64,000 nt of DNA, from the NCBI RefSeq assembly GCF_040954645.1, contig NC_092809.1:83476389-83540388 (forward strand), written 5' to 3'. The first letter of the stretch is position 1. Each line of letters begins with the position of its first letter. Positions 1-10,756 of the stretch are shown here, piece by piece. The translations under genes were made by a program, and so were the position numbers. Origin of the DNA: Diabrotica undecimpunctata. Lineage: Eukaryota; Arthropoda; Insecta; Coleoptera; Chrysomelidae. The notes under the pieces are model-generated. The model worked only from the letters and a program-made list of their open reading frames with translations. It searched no databases and had not been told where the DNA came from.

Positions 1-127
1 TAATAATAATAGATATGGTGATAGTTTACAAAATTTTAATAATAATAACAGTAATCAAAATAGACAGAATTTTAATAACAATACTAGTTATAATAGACAA
101 AATTTTATTAACAATACTAATTATAAT
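1..127 (+). pseudogene. gag 3' part of gypsy-3 copy A (left piece)
   Basis: This Asn-rich, AAT-repeat-like coding sequence matches the C-terminal, low-complexity part of the gag at 52170-52260 in the second gypsy-3 copy. It is cut at 127 by the 5' LTR of gypsy-1, and the same gag continues at 39148. The last four bases (TAAT, 124-127) are the target duplication. The start of the element lies outside the window. Confidence 0.8.
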
Positions 128-1399
128 TGTAACGTTTAAAACGTTACATTTTTGTTCTTATTAATTTCAAAGTACTTTCCACTATTTTCTGCGCATACTA
201 TTTGATTTTTAGTGATAATAAGTTCTTTTTCCTTTGTTTGTATTCCTATATTTTATTTCAATATTTTCCTATTACAAATAAATCCGCTGATTAATTTCTC
301 AAGTCCCCTCGTAGTCCTACTTTCGCTTACTTTATCGTACAAAAAACAGAAACCCCACTCCTAAATAATTTACTTCTATCAATCCGACCCGATTTAATTT
401 CTTTTTAAAATAAACCAGCAAACGAGAAGGTATTATTAAAAATGTAAGTCCTCGTGGTCAGAAACTTCCAACGGTCTGGGTAAGTTAATACTTTGCTCTT
501 TTTACAACAACATATTTTCATACTTTAATCAAGAACACTTTTAGTTTTTCGTATAATTTTGTGTACGCAAGTACTTAAAAACTGCTTACAATTTTTATTT
601 TCTTTTTACCTTTGCTGTAATAATAATAATTCAATATAAATCGTATTTATCGCACAACTTTGTCTTTTTCATTTTTCATTTAATAATTTATCTATTAATT
701 ACAATTATTAATTTGTGAGTTTTGGCAACATCAGAGAATTCTGGATCGGTATACAGGTCTCGGAGAGAAGAGCTTTCCGCTTGCCAGAATTCTTCTGTTG
801 TTGGACAAAACTCGTGCCATGACAAGTTTTATAGCGGCTTTTGTTTTTCTAGCCACCTTGGTTTTTATTCAAGAGAATCCACCTTGGTTTTTATTCAAGA
901 GAATCCACCTTGGTTTTTATTCAAGAGAATCCACCTTGGTTTTTATTCAAGAGAATCCATCTTGGTTTTTATTCAAGAGAATCCACCTTGAAGAATACGA
1001 AAATGAAATTGTTTTTTTTTGGAATAAGAAATCCATCTCGATTTTGAAAGTCCGCATGGCTTTGGATTGGAGAGGGATCCACATGGTTTCGGCTTAGCGG
1101 CATGGTTTTTGCAGACATTGTATGGTCCGAGTTGAAAAGGAAACAGCAGGAGGATTTCTCATAGAGTAGAGCTAAGTTTCTTTATTTCTTGAGATTTTGT
1201 ATGTAGATGCTTAATTCCCTGTTGTTAGAACCTCAATTTAATTGTTATTATATTTTGAATTATTAAAATATAAATAAATGAAGATATGTGTTAAAGAAAT
1301 TATTTTATTAATAATTCCCGATTTCTCAAATTAAGTTAGTTTATGCCGAACATCACCCCTGAGGGGTTTCAATGTGCAATGGGTGAGCTAGCCGTTACA
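128..1399 (+). repeat. gypsy-1 5' LTR
   Basis: This 1272-bp LTR starts TGTAACGTTTAAAACG and ends GCTAGCCGTTACA. It matches 37876-39147 with about ten single-base differences and no length change. The short inverted ends (TGTAACG / CGTTACA) and the TAAT duplication fix the borders. It contains a 26-bp tandem array. I could not place a promoter with confidence. Confidence 0.95.
854..983 (+). repeat. 26-bp tandem repeat inside gypsy-1 LTR (5 units)
   Basis: Five head-to-tail copies of a 26-bp unit containing CTTGGTTTTTATTCAAGAG, one with a single change (CCATC for CCACC). The same five units are in the 3' LTR (about 38602-38731). Because 26 is not a multiple of 3, it creates overlapping open frames in two phases, which are not genes. 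It may be a repeated control element of the LTR, but that is inference. Confidence 0.9.
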
Positions 1400-1682
1400 C
1401 AATTGGCGCCCAACGTACGTAAACTATTTAATTTGTTGATTTTGGGTTTTATTAATGGATTTTTCTCACACTTTCTTTATTAAATTTGTTTCCGTAAAAT
1501 CTATTTCAATTTTTTGCATTTTTTTTCTATCAATAAGTAATTTAAATAAAAAAAGGAGAACTCATTTGAGTTATCAGCTTATCAGTTTTTGTGTATATGT
1601 GTATTTTGTGTAAAACAAGGTATTTGTTTGACCATTTATTTAAACGTTTACTTTAGATATTTGAAAAGCGAAGTTTTTTTTC

Positions 1683-1752
<70 letters not shown>

Positions 1753-2201
1753 AATATATCTATATAAATAAATCTTATTTTGATATCTACATAAAATAAG
1801 AAACTTTTAATACTATACTCACAACGATCTAGATCTAGATGATAAGTTTATAGTAATGGTTAGTTTTCATAATACTAAGGCAATCTTTTAGGTGGTTTCC
1901 TCTCTTCTTAAATGTTGTTGCAAATTTAATTCACATACATTTCTAGTTCCAATTTAGGGATTTATTGTATATTTTGCTATAATTGTTAGACCTTCTTATA
2001 TATTATACATTACATTGCAATATTTTCGATCTATTCCAATTTTTGGGTGAGTTAACCTGCTTGCACTACATGCCTAGTAGTTAAACTATATTTATTTTTG
2101 AATACCTTTTGCTATTATCTTGTATTCCTATATGCATCTGCGTCTAGTCCGTTTTTTTTACGAGTATTTTTGCCCTTTGTATTTAATAATTATTTATCAA
2201 T
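1400..2201 (+). other. gypsy-1 5' leader with primer-binding site and (TA)n
   Basis: Untranslated leader between LTR and gag. TGGCGCCCAACGTACGT begins at 1404, four bases after the LTR end, and is the probable tRNA primer-binding site. A (TA)n tract of about 55 bp lies at 1688-1742. No open frame of note is seen before the gag ATG at 2202. Confidence 0.75.
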
Positions 2202-3195
2202 ATGTCTCTTCCGTTTAATCCAAATCATTTAAAGTCGGATGAACTGGCTTATGAAATTCAGACAAGAGATGTTGATGTGCCAAATACAGTTGAAGAAAAA
2301 AGGAAAGTTCTTCGTGGACTTTTAACACAGGAAGTTTTTAATCGTAGCTTTTCATCTGCCTCCAATGACTTGTCATTCGAAGAAGATTTCAGAGGTGCAA
2401 CAACAACTTTAAAGGAATTGACTACACTTATAAACAATTTCACTGGCACAAAGAACTCATCACCATATAAACAGTTAACGGATAGATTGACACATTTGTC
2501 TGGTAGGATTTCCAAATTGAATGCTACTAAGGATGAGGAAATTAAAATTAAGCGAGAAATTAGGAACAACCTCGTCAACTTAGAAGGAGTTTTGGCTGAG
2601 AAAATTCAAGTGGACTTACAAGAGGACGCTAATGATGAAATGCTTCCCCAAAACGCTTCTACGCCTATTGCATCAAGATCCTTTGGTACTGTTGTTAAAT
2701 CCGTCCCGATTTACAAATGGGGAATTAAAAAGTTTTCCGATCGAGAACAAATTATTCCGTTTTTAGAGCAAATTGAAGCATTAAAAGCCTCAAGAGGATG
2801 TACGGACCAGGAGTTATTTCTATCTGCTGGAGACCTTTTTGAAGGCTCTGCGTTTGTTTGGTGGCACAATTATTTTCTTAAGAGATCTTTTCACGATTGG
2901 TCAGAACTTGTTACAGCTCTTAAAAATACCTATTTGCCTGAAGATTATGAACGTAATTTATGGGATCAAATACGTTCTACCAAGCAAAGTTTTAGGGAAC
3001 CCGATACTACTTTTATTTCAAATTTTGAAGCGCTTTTCCACAGGCTTTCCAAATAAAGTACAAGAATGTGAAATGGTTTCGAAAATCAAAAGAGGCCTTC
3101 TTCCAGACTACATTAAAGCCTTAGCCTTGCACGAAGTAAGCACAATTGCAGATTTAACAAAATTTTGTAAAAAAATAGAGTCAGCTTTATATATG
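2202..3195 (+). pseudogene. gag: gypsy-1 gag, N-terminal part (frameshifted, split by Polinton)
   Basis: Retrotransposon capsid polyprotein, N-terminal portion. The frame begins MSLPFNPNHLKSDELAYEI. Around residues 160-284 is a capsid-like region with FSDREQIIPFLEQIEA and FVWWHNYF, the usual CA pattern of Ty3/gypsy gag. The first frame stops at 3056; the homologous reading continues in the +1 phase (residues such as VQECEMVSKIKRGLLPDYI), so one extra base in the A-rich stretch near 3050 broke it. At 3196 the Polinton starts, and gag resumes in phase at 32153 with the zinc knuckle. The family and the split are well supported; whether the slip is a real mutation or a sequencing error cannot be told here. 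Confidence 0.88.
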
Positions 3196-3891
3196 AGTAG
3201 ATAGATAGTGTTCCTTCTGGAGCGGAAGTGACGTCACACGTCAATCGTCAAGCGTACGTATCCTCATGGGTCAAGGCCACGCCCCCCTCGTGACGTAGGA
3301 ACGTGCCTAGGGTCTCGAGGCCACGCCCCTCGACCAATGGTGACGTAGGAACGTACCTCGTGTCTCTAGACCACGCCCCTCGGCCAATGGTGGCGTAGGA
3401 ACGTCCCCCCATGTCTTGCTGACCAATGGTGGACGTCCTCGTGACGTCGGAACGTGTCGTCGACCAATGGCAGCATAGCAGCGTCAGTGGTGGGAATAGC
3501 AACACCCACTGCGACCAATGACAGCTCAGAATTTGAATAAACATAATAGAAATGGCGGTATAGCGATGAGGGACCAATGGTGACATAGTAACGCCCTCCT
3601 CGTGACGTCGGAACGTGTCTTCGATCAATGACAGCATAGCAGCGTCAGTGGTGGGAATAGCAGGCCAATGGTGGCATAGTAACCCCCTCCTCGTGACGTC
3701 GGAACGTGTCGTCGACCAATGACAGCATAGCAGCGTCAGTGGTGGGAATAGCAGGCCAATGGTGGCATAGTAACGCCCTCCTCGTGACGTCGGAACGTGT
3801 CGTCGACCAATGACAGCATAGCAGCGTCAGTGGTGGGAATAGCAGGCCAATGGTGGCATAGGAACGTCCCCCAATGTCTTGCTGACCAATG
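3196..3891 (+). repeat. Polinton left TIR, outer part
   Basis: Terminal inverted repeat matching the reverse complement of about 31450-32152. It is GC- and CpG-rich compared with its surroundings. It is packed with CCAAT(G) boxes and TGACGTC-type CRE/ATF sites, including a perfect TGACGTCA at about 3228-3235. The TIR is interrupted at 3892 by the DUF7869-type transposon and continues at 8290. Over the first 480 bp I count about eight differences from the right TIR. Long open frames here come from the repeats and are not genes. Confidence 0.92.
3572..3887 (+). repeat. 91-bp tandem repeat in Polinton left TIR
   Basis: A 91-bp unit (GGCCAATGGTGGCATAGTAA ... CGTCAGTGGTGGGAATAGCA) starts at 3663, 3754 and 3845, with a related unit before it from about 3572. 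Each unit has two CCAATG motifs in the same orientation and one CTCGTGACGTCGGAACGTG block. Related units occur in the right TIR at about 31380-31750. The number and order of units differ slightly between the termini. Confidence 0.88.
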
Positions 3892-4270
3892 CTGCCGCGC
3901 TTACGATAAACGCATTAACTAAGGTTTTTGGAGAAATTGAGTTATATATATATATATCTGAAATCAGACAAACGAGATCTACAGCTTTTATTAAGGTGAC
4001 ATTTTAGTATTCCTGCAGGAACCTGTTTTTTTGGTAAACATAAATGCATTAACTAAGATTCGGTTGCAGATTTGCTTATCAAGAAGGCATTACTCGTAGT
4101 TATTACAAACTCTTTTTTATTCACAAATGTTTTGCCAGTCATATGTGCATTATCTTTTAGTTGATGCAGTTATGGTAAGTAGGGCTTTGTTTCAAAATCT
4201 CATTTACTAGTCATGAATGAATCAATTTGAGTTAGTGCATTTATTACTAGTAATTTGTATGATTATTATT
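3892..4270 (+). repeat. Left subterminal repeats of the DUF7869-type transposon
   Basis: After the terminal repeat, variants of AAATGCATTAACTAAG recur: at the TIR (about 3909), about 4043, and in opposite or diverged forms near 4160 (GTTGATGCAGTTATGG) and 4230 (GTTAGTGCATTTATTAC). Mirror copies are near the right end (about 7890 and 7990-8035). Such arrays commonly bind transposase. Motif spacing is irregular, so this is a pattern call, not a computed repeat. Confidence 0.6.
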
Positions 4271-4995
4271 GACAGCATTATACAAATTTGTAGCATCAAA
4301 CAGAGATATTGTACTTATTAATTGGGAAACCCATATATGTATTGTTGTCATACAAGTTATATCGCATTAAATGCACATTTTGATTCACTTAGTAGCCAAT
4401 TTTCTTGATGCTCGTTTTAAAGAAGAATAATTATTGAATGAAGATCAACTAATAAACAGTACTGAACGCAAATCATCGCGGTAACGGTAAGTGAGTGAGT
4501 GTGGATTACGTTCTGGGGGGAGTCCACATGAAAATGCAGTGTTTTGTTTTGCCAGTCGCAGCGTTTCCATCAAGTTCGAAGTACTTACGTTAAGGTTTAC
4601 CGTTGAATTTATCACTCGACGAGTTTGTTTACACAGTAAGTTTTTTGTTTTATTTTATGAAATCATATTTGTTAAAATCTTATGGTAAAAAATAGTTGAG
4701 CAGTTAAGTTCTCATTGTTGGAATGTAAATGTGTCTTATTTTTTTTATTGAACTGTTTAAGGGTTTTGGTTAGAATTCCTGTAAAGGCAAAATGTTATAT
4801 TTGAATTAAATCTTGGTTACGCAATTTTCTTTAGTTTAAATCATTTAGTTTACTCATTTTGTTTTGATTAAATGTGTATTTTTAGAAGTGACCTTTTAAA
4901 CAGATCATATTTATTATTGCTGATTAATAGTAGTTAGCGCAAGCACTTACCAGATCGTTTTTTTTTATTTACATTTGTTTTGGTTTCAGGTAAGA
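4271..4995 (+). other. Upstream region of the DUF7869-type transposase, possible 5' exon
   Basis: Mostly AT-rich non-coding sequence. The tract TTTGGTTTCAG just before 4985 looks like a splice acceptor, followed by the ATG at 4996. A candidate donor, GGTAAGTGAGT, lies at about 4485. A short upstream non-coding exon is therefore possible. An open frame at 4491-4688 has no recognisable domain and I do not call it a gene. Confidence 0.4.
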
Positions 4996-7399
4996 ATGAA
5001 CAGAAGAGATGAAATTCTAGCTTTGGCTCTTTCAGGGAGCACAATGAATTCTTCCTGGCCAACTACAAGAAACTTAATAATTTCAAAACCTTCAAGCAAC
5101 GATACTAACATCACACGAAGGGTACCAATCGTGACGGATATAAATAAAATATGGTCCCGTCCACTGGATTTTAATGAATTTCCGGAAATTTTTGATTTCA
5201 AAAATGAATATAGTAACTCCCTTCCATTTGTGCATGAAATCGACATTACACTATTTTTTGATACAACGGAGCAGATATTATTATCATCACCGTGTCCTTC
5301 TTTAACATGCTACGAAAAAATTATATCCTCGATTTTATCTGAAGATGAAGAAATGAGTAATAACTTTGATATTTGTGAAGACTCCGACGACAGCGTCAAG
5401 GACAAAGATTATGAACCTGAAACAACGGTAAAAAGGAGAAACAATGCATTTAAGATCTTCGATATTAAAGATTCATCAAGTAGTAGTAGGAGACAAATGA
5501 TAAAGCCAGCCGACATTCACAATGCTCCAAGTACATCATCACAAATTTACCATCAAACTACGAGTGCAAATAGACCTGTTTCAAGACTCGAAAATGAACA
5601 AGAACATACCGATGACATGCTTGTAGTTACCTCAGAGATGATAACAGATGTTGAGAATAAATCAATGTCTCCTATCATAAATGATAAAAGTGTTACAAAA
5701 TCAGGTTTACCCAGGAAAAGACGCAAGTTTGATCTCCCACTATTGGAACGTGCAAAGCAGAAAAAAATAACGGATGACGAAAAATTGTCACTCAAACCGC
5801 CATGTGATGACAAGTGTCGTCAAAAGTGTACATTAAAGATAACCAACGAAGAACGAAAAATTATACACGAATCCAGAGGAGTGTATATAAAAAGTACCAT
5901 TGAGTCAAATAAGGTAAAAACTAGGACAGTTTTACGTGATAATGAAAATATTAAAAGAAATCTTTCTCATAGATATTTTTTTAACGTTAATGATGAAAAA
6001 GTTTATGTATGTAAAACATATTTTTTGACAACACTTGGTTATACCGCAAAGAATAATAGACGCATTTATAATGCACTTTACAAGGAAATTGATGAACAGA
6101 AAGACAAACGAGGAAGTTATGAACGCAAAAATGTTATAGATAAAAATTCCGTCACGGCTCATATCCAAAGCTATAACCCTATGATTTCACATTATCGTCG
6201 TGAGCATGCTCCAAATAAATTTTACCTACCCAGTGATATAAATATAACAATGATGCATCAAAACTTTGTTACTAAATTTCCAAATGTTACAGTATCATTT
6301 GAAACATACCGCAAGACATTAAGAGAGATGAACATTTCCTTTGCTCAGCTTGGAAATGAAGAATGTGAGCAATGCGCTTTATTCCAGTCACATAAGAAAA
6401 GCAACGAATGCAATCAAGAAGCGTCATGCGAAAAGTGCATTCTGTATAATAAGCATAATTTTCGTTACAAAACATCTAGAGAAGAGTATCAAAAAGATGT
6501 AAAATTAGCTTTGACTGAAGAAGATTGTATTTATTTTTCTGTGGACTTACAAAAGGTAATAATGCTACCTCGAATGGATCAATACAAAATTGCGATCTTT
6601 TGCCCTAGGATTATCGCCTTTAATGAAAGTTTCGTTCCCCTTGGAAAGGCCAGAGGCAATAATATACCATACGCAGTGTTGTGGAATGAGACTATTTCTG
6701 GTCGACAGCAAGAAGACATTATATCCGCATTCAGAGATTTTTTGATGAGCAAGCGAGATGTAAAACAAATATGTTTGTGGGCTGATAACTGCGCAGCCCA
6801 GAACAAAAATTTGGGCTTTTATGTGTTTTCTTGTGAACATGGTAAACAGTGGACTCACATCCACCGAATCAATTACAGTCAAATACTTCGAGCCAGGGCA
6901 TACTTTCATGTCGGCAGATCACTTCCACCATCAGGTTGAAATGTCACTGAAAAAGAAGAATAAGGTTTACGATTACGATGACTTCGTAGACGCCGTGAAA
7001 AATTCTAATGCAAAAAAAAACACTGTTAAAACTATGTCGATTTCCAGTTTTTTCAATTATCAAGATTTTTCGTCTCGACATAAACTTAAAAACACAGAAC
7101 CAAGAGTGTATTTAAAGGATGTGATGTCGGTCAAAGCTGAAAAGGGTAAATTTACCATAAAGTTTAGAGAAAGTCATGTTGTTGCAGATTGGAAAGAATG
7201 TGATTTCTTGCAAGCAAAAATAATAAAAAATAAATCTTTTCCGGATGTTTCCACTAAAACATTACCAAGAGGAATTACAAGAGAGCGAAAAGCGCAAATA
7301 CTGGCCAAATTGGTACCGTTGATGCCCGAAAATAGAAGACATTTTTGGAAAGATTTGCCTGAATCAAACAGTGCTTCCAATTTAACCACGGATGATTGA
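4996..7399 (+). pseudogene. DUF7869-type transposase (one frameshift)
   Basis: Probable DDE-type transposase of about 790 residues. I place the start at ATG 4996 because the upstream bases look like an acceptor. The N-terminal part (residues 1-290) is acidic and Ser-rich with a basic patch (RKRRKFD). Next comes a Cys-rich knuckle (CEQCALFQSHKK ... ASCEKCILYNKHN). The core shows YFSVDLQKV (Asp 1), LWADNCAAQNKN (Asp 2) and, in another phase, GHTFMSADHFHHQVE, the likely third acidic site. The frame breaks near 6840: the first frame ends at 6939 and the homologous reading resumes from about 6845 to 7399, ending NLTTDD. The core residues look intact, so the copy may be only recently inactive. Confidence 0.82.
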
Positions 7400-8285
7400 T
7401 TTTGTTGGATTGTTTTTTTTAACGTTTAATAGTTTTAGAATTGGTAGTAGTAAGTACCTATCATATGCTTAAAAAGTTTAAATTTGATTTTTATTTTTGT
7501 TAGTAAAAATAACTTAAATCACATTCATGTAAGTGACTCTTTGAAAGTATCTCATACAATGTGAAAGCGTGCCTTATATTTTAAGTTGTCATATTTACAC
7601 TAATAGATACAACTAGGTAAATTGTTTAAATGTGTCTTATAGTTTTCAGAAGTAATATGTTTGTTTTTGGTATTTTGTTGCTTTTTATCCTAGTGTGGAG
7701 TCTCGAAAATTCCAGAATTTTTGGTTTAATTTTTTATGTATAGTTCTCTACTTACCGATATATTTTAATACAAATAAATTATTGATTCGAAAAACTGCTT
7801 TTGATTTAATGCTTTCTTTTTAGTAAATGCACGTTGCAACAACTTGGTAAGATTTGATTATTTTCCATGACAAAACTGCATTATGTGAGATAGTTTATGC
7901 ACTTATCACATGTAATATTAATAAATATAATTAAAGCTTTGCTACTAACAACAACTACTAACTGAGTACTGCATTATTTTGACTTACATAACATAAATGC
8001 ATTAAGTGGGTTAGTTGATGCGTTTATGACTAATTATGATAGTATTAAAGTATTATGTTTCTAGCGATAAGTACCTTTTTTTGAATATATAGCACACTAT
8101 ATAATATATAAGTATTTGTTTATATTTTTTACAATTACAACACTTTTCTCTTTGTCTTGGTATAATTTTATGTCGATATCTTAAGTAGTTTAGGAGATAC
8201 AAGCAAATTAAATATAAAAACTTTGACCGCGTTTTTTTCGAGAAGTATAAAAACTGAGATAATGCGTTTATCGTAAGCGCGGCAG
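7400..8285 (+). other. 3' non-coding end of the DUF7869-type transposon
   Basis: AT-rich sequence between the transposase stop and the right TIR. It contains mirrored subterminal motifs (GTTTATGCACTTATCAC near 7890; AAATGCATTAAGTGGG and GATGCGTTTATGAC near 7995-8030). It ends with the right TIR (8260-8285). No gene seen. Confidence 0.7.
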
Positions 8286-8715
8286 AATGGTGGACGTCCT
8301 CGTGACGTCGGAACGTGTCGTTGACCAATGGTAGCATAGCAGCGTCAGTGGTGGGAATAGCAACACCCCCAGCGACCAATGACAGCTTAGAATTTGAATA
8401 AACAACATAGAAATGGCGGTATAGCGATAAGGGACCAATGGTGACATAGTAACACCCTCCTCGTGACGTTAGAACGTTTTCCTCGACCAATGATGCCACA
8501 GAAACGTGTCCTCGACCAATGGTGGACATCCTCGTGACGTTGGAGGCCAATGGTGTGCATCAACGGCCAATGAGAAAGACGTGCATCGACTAATGGTGGC
8601 GTCGTACCACAATATTAACGAGAAGACGCCCCCAGTCCCCCCCATTCCCCCGAAAAGACGCCCCCAGTCCCCCCATCCTCCCCCCGAAAAGACGCCCCCC
8701 CAATAATAACGAAGC
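8286..8715 (+). repeat. Polinton left TIR, inner part
   Basis: Continuation of the left TIR after the AATG duplication. It matches the reverse complement of about 30940-31330, including a poly-C/poly-A-rich tract (CCCCCATTCCCCCGAAAAG repeated). The match ends near an ACGAAGC shared by both sides (about 8709), which I take as the inner border. Total TIR length is then about 1.1 kb. Confidence 0.85.
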
Positions 8716-9326
8716 TACACGTCAACATAACCAATGAGAACGATGTTCAATCGCTGGTCGGTGACTGCGTTCTATGAATTGACAAAGAGAAGAAGACGAA
8801 TGACAGACAAAGAGAGCAATTTTTCCTCGTATTTTTTTGTAATTAAAACCTACAACCATTAGCGTAAAACTTCTAAATTTTTTCAATTTATATTTTACGA
8901 GTTACCTCGTATATATTTTATCGATTACCATAATAACAAAAATTCGTTTATTTTTCAATTTATACTTTACATGATCAGTTGAAATCTTTATAAAATAGAT
9001 CTTGCTACTGAGAATAATGACATCATCGGATACGCCGGCTATTAAAAATTTCTCACGCGATCACGATATATAGCCGGAAAACACGTGCACATTCCAATTC
9101 CATTATTTAATGTGAGATAAACTATATTCGCATGGAGGCAGGAAACAGGTGCACATTCCGTTCTATTTAATAATTAAGCCCGGCATGTGATGCATAAATG
9201 AATAGTCTTACGAAATATTGCGCAACATAGTTTTAGCGTGGGAGAGGCAGGTGTGGAGAGGTAAGAAGATATAATTAAACGTGTTCATGTTCACAGCGTT
9301 ATTTCGTAAAACGTAGTCATTACAAC
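8716..9326. other. Polinton left leader, non-coding
   Basis: AT-rich sequence between the left TIR and the first gene. No open frame of note. It probably holds the promoter of the rightward genes, but I see no single convincing TATA element. Confidence 0.5.
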
Positions 9327-9941
9327 ATGAACAGTGTGGAAGTAAGAGCCAAAAGTGAAATGATGCTGCTTAATACTTTGTATAATTTTGAGCATTTAAA
9401 AGTATTAGTTGGATTAAGTTCAGCTCGATCATTTGGGCCGGGTGTTAAATTAAGTAGCGAGAATAATCAGATATCGTTCGGTATATGTGATTGGATCCAA
9501 TTCATCGATGAACTTAATCGTAAATATAATCAGTTTTTCCTGATGCCTCTGCAATGCTATTGTGAAGATGAACCTTCAGAATGTTGTGAATTGTTAGCAA
9601 TTGAAACTCAAGCGACAGATCAACTTAAATGGCTCAATGTTAAGAAACTTGGTGTTACTTTGCAGATATTTGAAAAAGATGTTAAAAATCTTATTGAAGG
9701 AAATGAAAAGTTAATTTTACCACGCATTCGTTTTCTCGAAGAACTGAGATTTTTAGATTACTATTGTAATGCGTTAAAAATTGCTACTTCATTCAAAAAC
9801 GATTAACAGTCAATAGACATTTTATATTCATTTTGTGAGGCTTCTTGTGATACTAGTATTGTAAGTTTAGCATTAAGGGAATATTTGTATTATTATAAGG
9901 AAGATACAATTAGTGAATTAAATAACAGTATTTTTGAATAA
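9327..9941 (+). pseudogene. Polinton unknown gene A (paralog of 26862-27581), internal stop
   Basis: I do not recognise a named family. ATG at 9327 begins MNSVEVRAKSEMM. Near residue 30 it has VGLSSARSF, then a short beta/amphipathic stretch (ISFGICDWIQFIDELNRKY). A TAA at 9804-9806 ends the first 159 codons. The same phase stays open to 9941 and contains ALREYLYYYK. Both VGLSxARxF and ALREYLYYYK recur in the gene at 26862-27581 near the other end, so the two are paralogs and the stop is probably a lesion. The ISxxxxxWxxxI pattern loosely recalls PC4-like single-strand DNA binding proteins; that is speculation. It is the first gene inside the left TIR and reads inward. Confidence 0.7.
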
Positions 9942-10042
9942 AGGATTAAAACATTTATTTCTATTTATTATACCAGGGTAGTGGGGGTGATTAAGAATAT
10001 TATTTATATTGGCTTTTGGAGCGAAAGACATTTATTTCATCG

Positions 10043-10234
10043 ATGACTTCCTTACGGTGTAGATTAGAAGAGTTGTACGAAAAAATACAAAAGTTAAAAG
10101 CCGATATACAGTGGTACGAACATAGAACTGCAATTGAAAAACGATTTGCAGAGTTTAATTTGTCAGAAAGAAAGTTACCAAAAACAACACAATACCCGTT
10201 AAAAAGAATTCAACCGACAAGATGCTTCCACTAA
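10043..10234 (+). CDS. Small coiled-coil protein of the Polinton
   Basis: A 63-codon frame from ATG 10043 (an upstream TTG at 10016 would add nine residues). The central part (LRCRLEELYEKIQKLKADI) has heptad-like spacing and reads as a short coiled coil; the C-terminus is basic. It overlaps the next gene by 13 bp, which suggests coordinated expression. No family recognised. It could be a real small structural protein or the remnant of a longer one. Confidence 0.5.
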   Translation: MTSLRCRLEELYEKIQKLKADIQWYEHRTAIEKRFAEFNLSERKLPKTTQYPLKRIQPTRCFH

Positions 10235-10647
10235 CAACCTCATTCATCATCCTTACAGCTATTGTTAACAATGTCCTTTATACAAACGTTCCAAACAACG
10301 TTAAGAACCAGGCGATATGTTTTATTGATGAAAAAACTGATTGTAATCGACCGAACTGGACTCTAATGGATCATGAAGTGGTGAATTATGGACAGCTTCC
10401 AGTATTTTTCAAAGCGATACCAAAATCAGGAGGAGCATTCTATAAGATCAAGCTAATATCCCCAAATAACACCGAAAGTGATTCAAAATGGTACAAAACT
10501 AATAATGATGACATCGATCAATATGGTTTATTGATTATACTCTTAAGTATTATATTCGTAATAAATGCCTTTATAGCGATTAATATCATTAAAAAATTTC
10601 TTGTAAATCGTAAATGCGAATCATCTTGCATTAAAATAAATATGTAA
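10222..10647 (+). CDS. Predicted single-pass membrane protein of the Polinton
   Basis: 141 codons from ATG 10222. The N-terminus (residues 1-20, LPLTTSFIILTAIVNNVLY) looks like a signal peptide. A luminal or external part follows with Cys residues (CFIDEKTDC) and Asn-glycosylation sequons (NWT, NNT). A membrane segment lies at about residues 99-121 (YGLLIILLSIIFVINAFIAI) and a basic tail follows (KKFLVNRK). The topology suggests a type I membrane glycoprotein. I know no family for it. In a virus-like element such a protein could act at a membrane, but nothing in the sequence proves an entry role. The frame is intact while many neighbours are broken. Confidence 0.6.
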   Translation: MLPLTTSFIILTAIVNNVLYTNVPNNVKNQAICFIDEKTDCNRPNWTLMDHEVVNYGQLPVFFKAIPKSGGAFYKIKLISPNNTESDSKWYKTNNDDIDQYGLLIILLSIIFVINAFIAINIIKKFLVNRKCESSCIKINM

Positions 10648-10756
10648 AACTGTTAAAATAAAACTAAAATAAAACTTTTAATCTTTTATTTAAAAAAAAA
10701 TCCAATTTATATAGGTAATATTTTGTTACACAACCATTGACGGAGGTGATCCACAT

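Larger units (their letters stand above)
3892..8285 (+). mobile_element. DUF7869-type DNA transposon (Sola-like), 4394 bp
   Basis: A cut-and-paste element inserted in the Polinton left TIR. Its TIR is about 26 bp, beginning CTGCCGCGCTTACGATAAAC at both ends. It is flanked by the 4-bp duplication AATG (3888-3891 and 8286-8289). Removing it leaves the TIR text ACCAATGGTGGACGTCCTCG, which also occurs uninterrupted at about 3424-3443, so the empty site is known. One transposase lies inside. The 4-bp duplication fits the Sola superfamily, but the superfamily name is my inference. Confidence 0.88.

Noticed and set aside
722..1097. Overlapping open frames rich in FIQENPPWF-like repeats (also at 38470-38845)
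   Set aside because: They lie inside the LTR and are produced by the 26-bp tandem repeat, which is open in several phases; there is no ATG for the longer one.
3248..3637. Open frames of 120-180 codons in the Polinton TIRs (also 31076-32100 and 8053-8706)
   Set aside because: They run across CpG-rich tandem repeats in both TIRs, several phases are open at once, and no domain is present.
3572..3887. Regular 91-bp repeats that could suggest a CRISPR-like array
   Set aside because: The whole unit is repeated with no unique spacers, inside a eukaryotic transposon terminus.
4491..4688. 65-codon frame upstream of the DUF7869-type transposase
   Set aside because: No start ATG in good context and no homology signal; kept only as a possible non-coding exon region.
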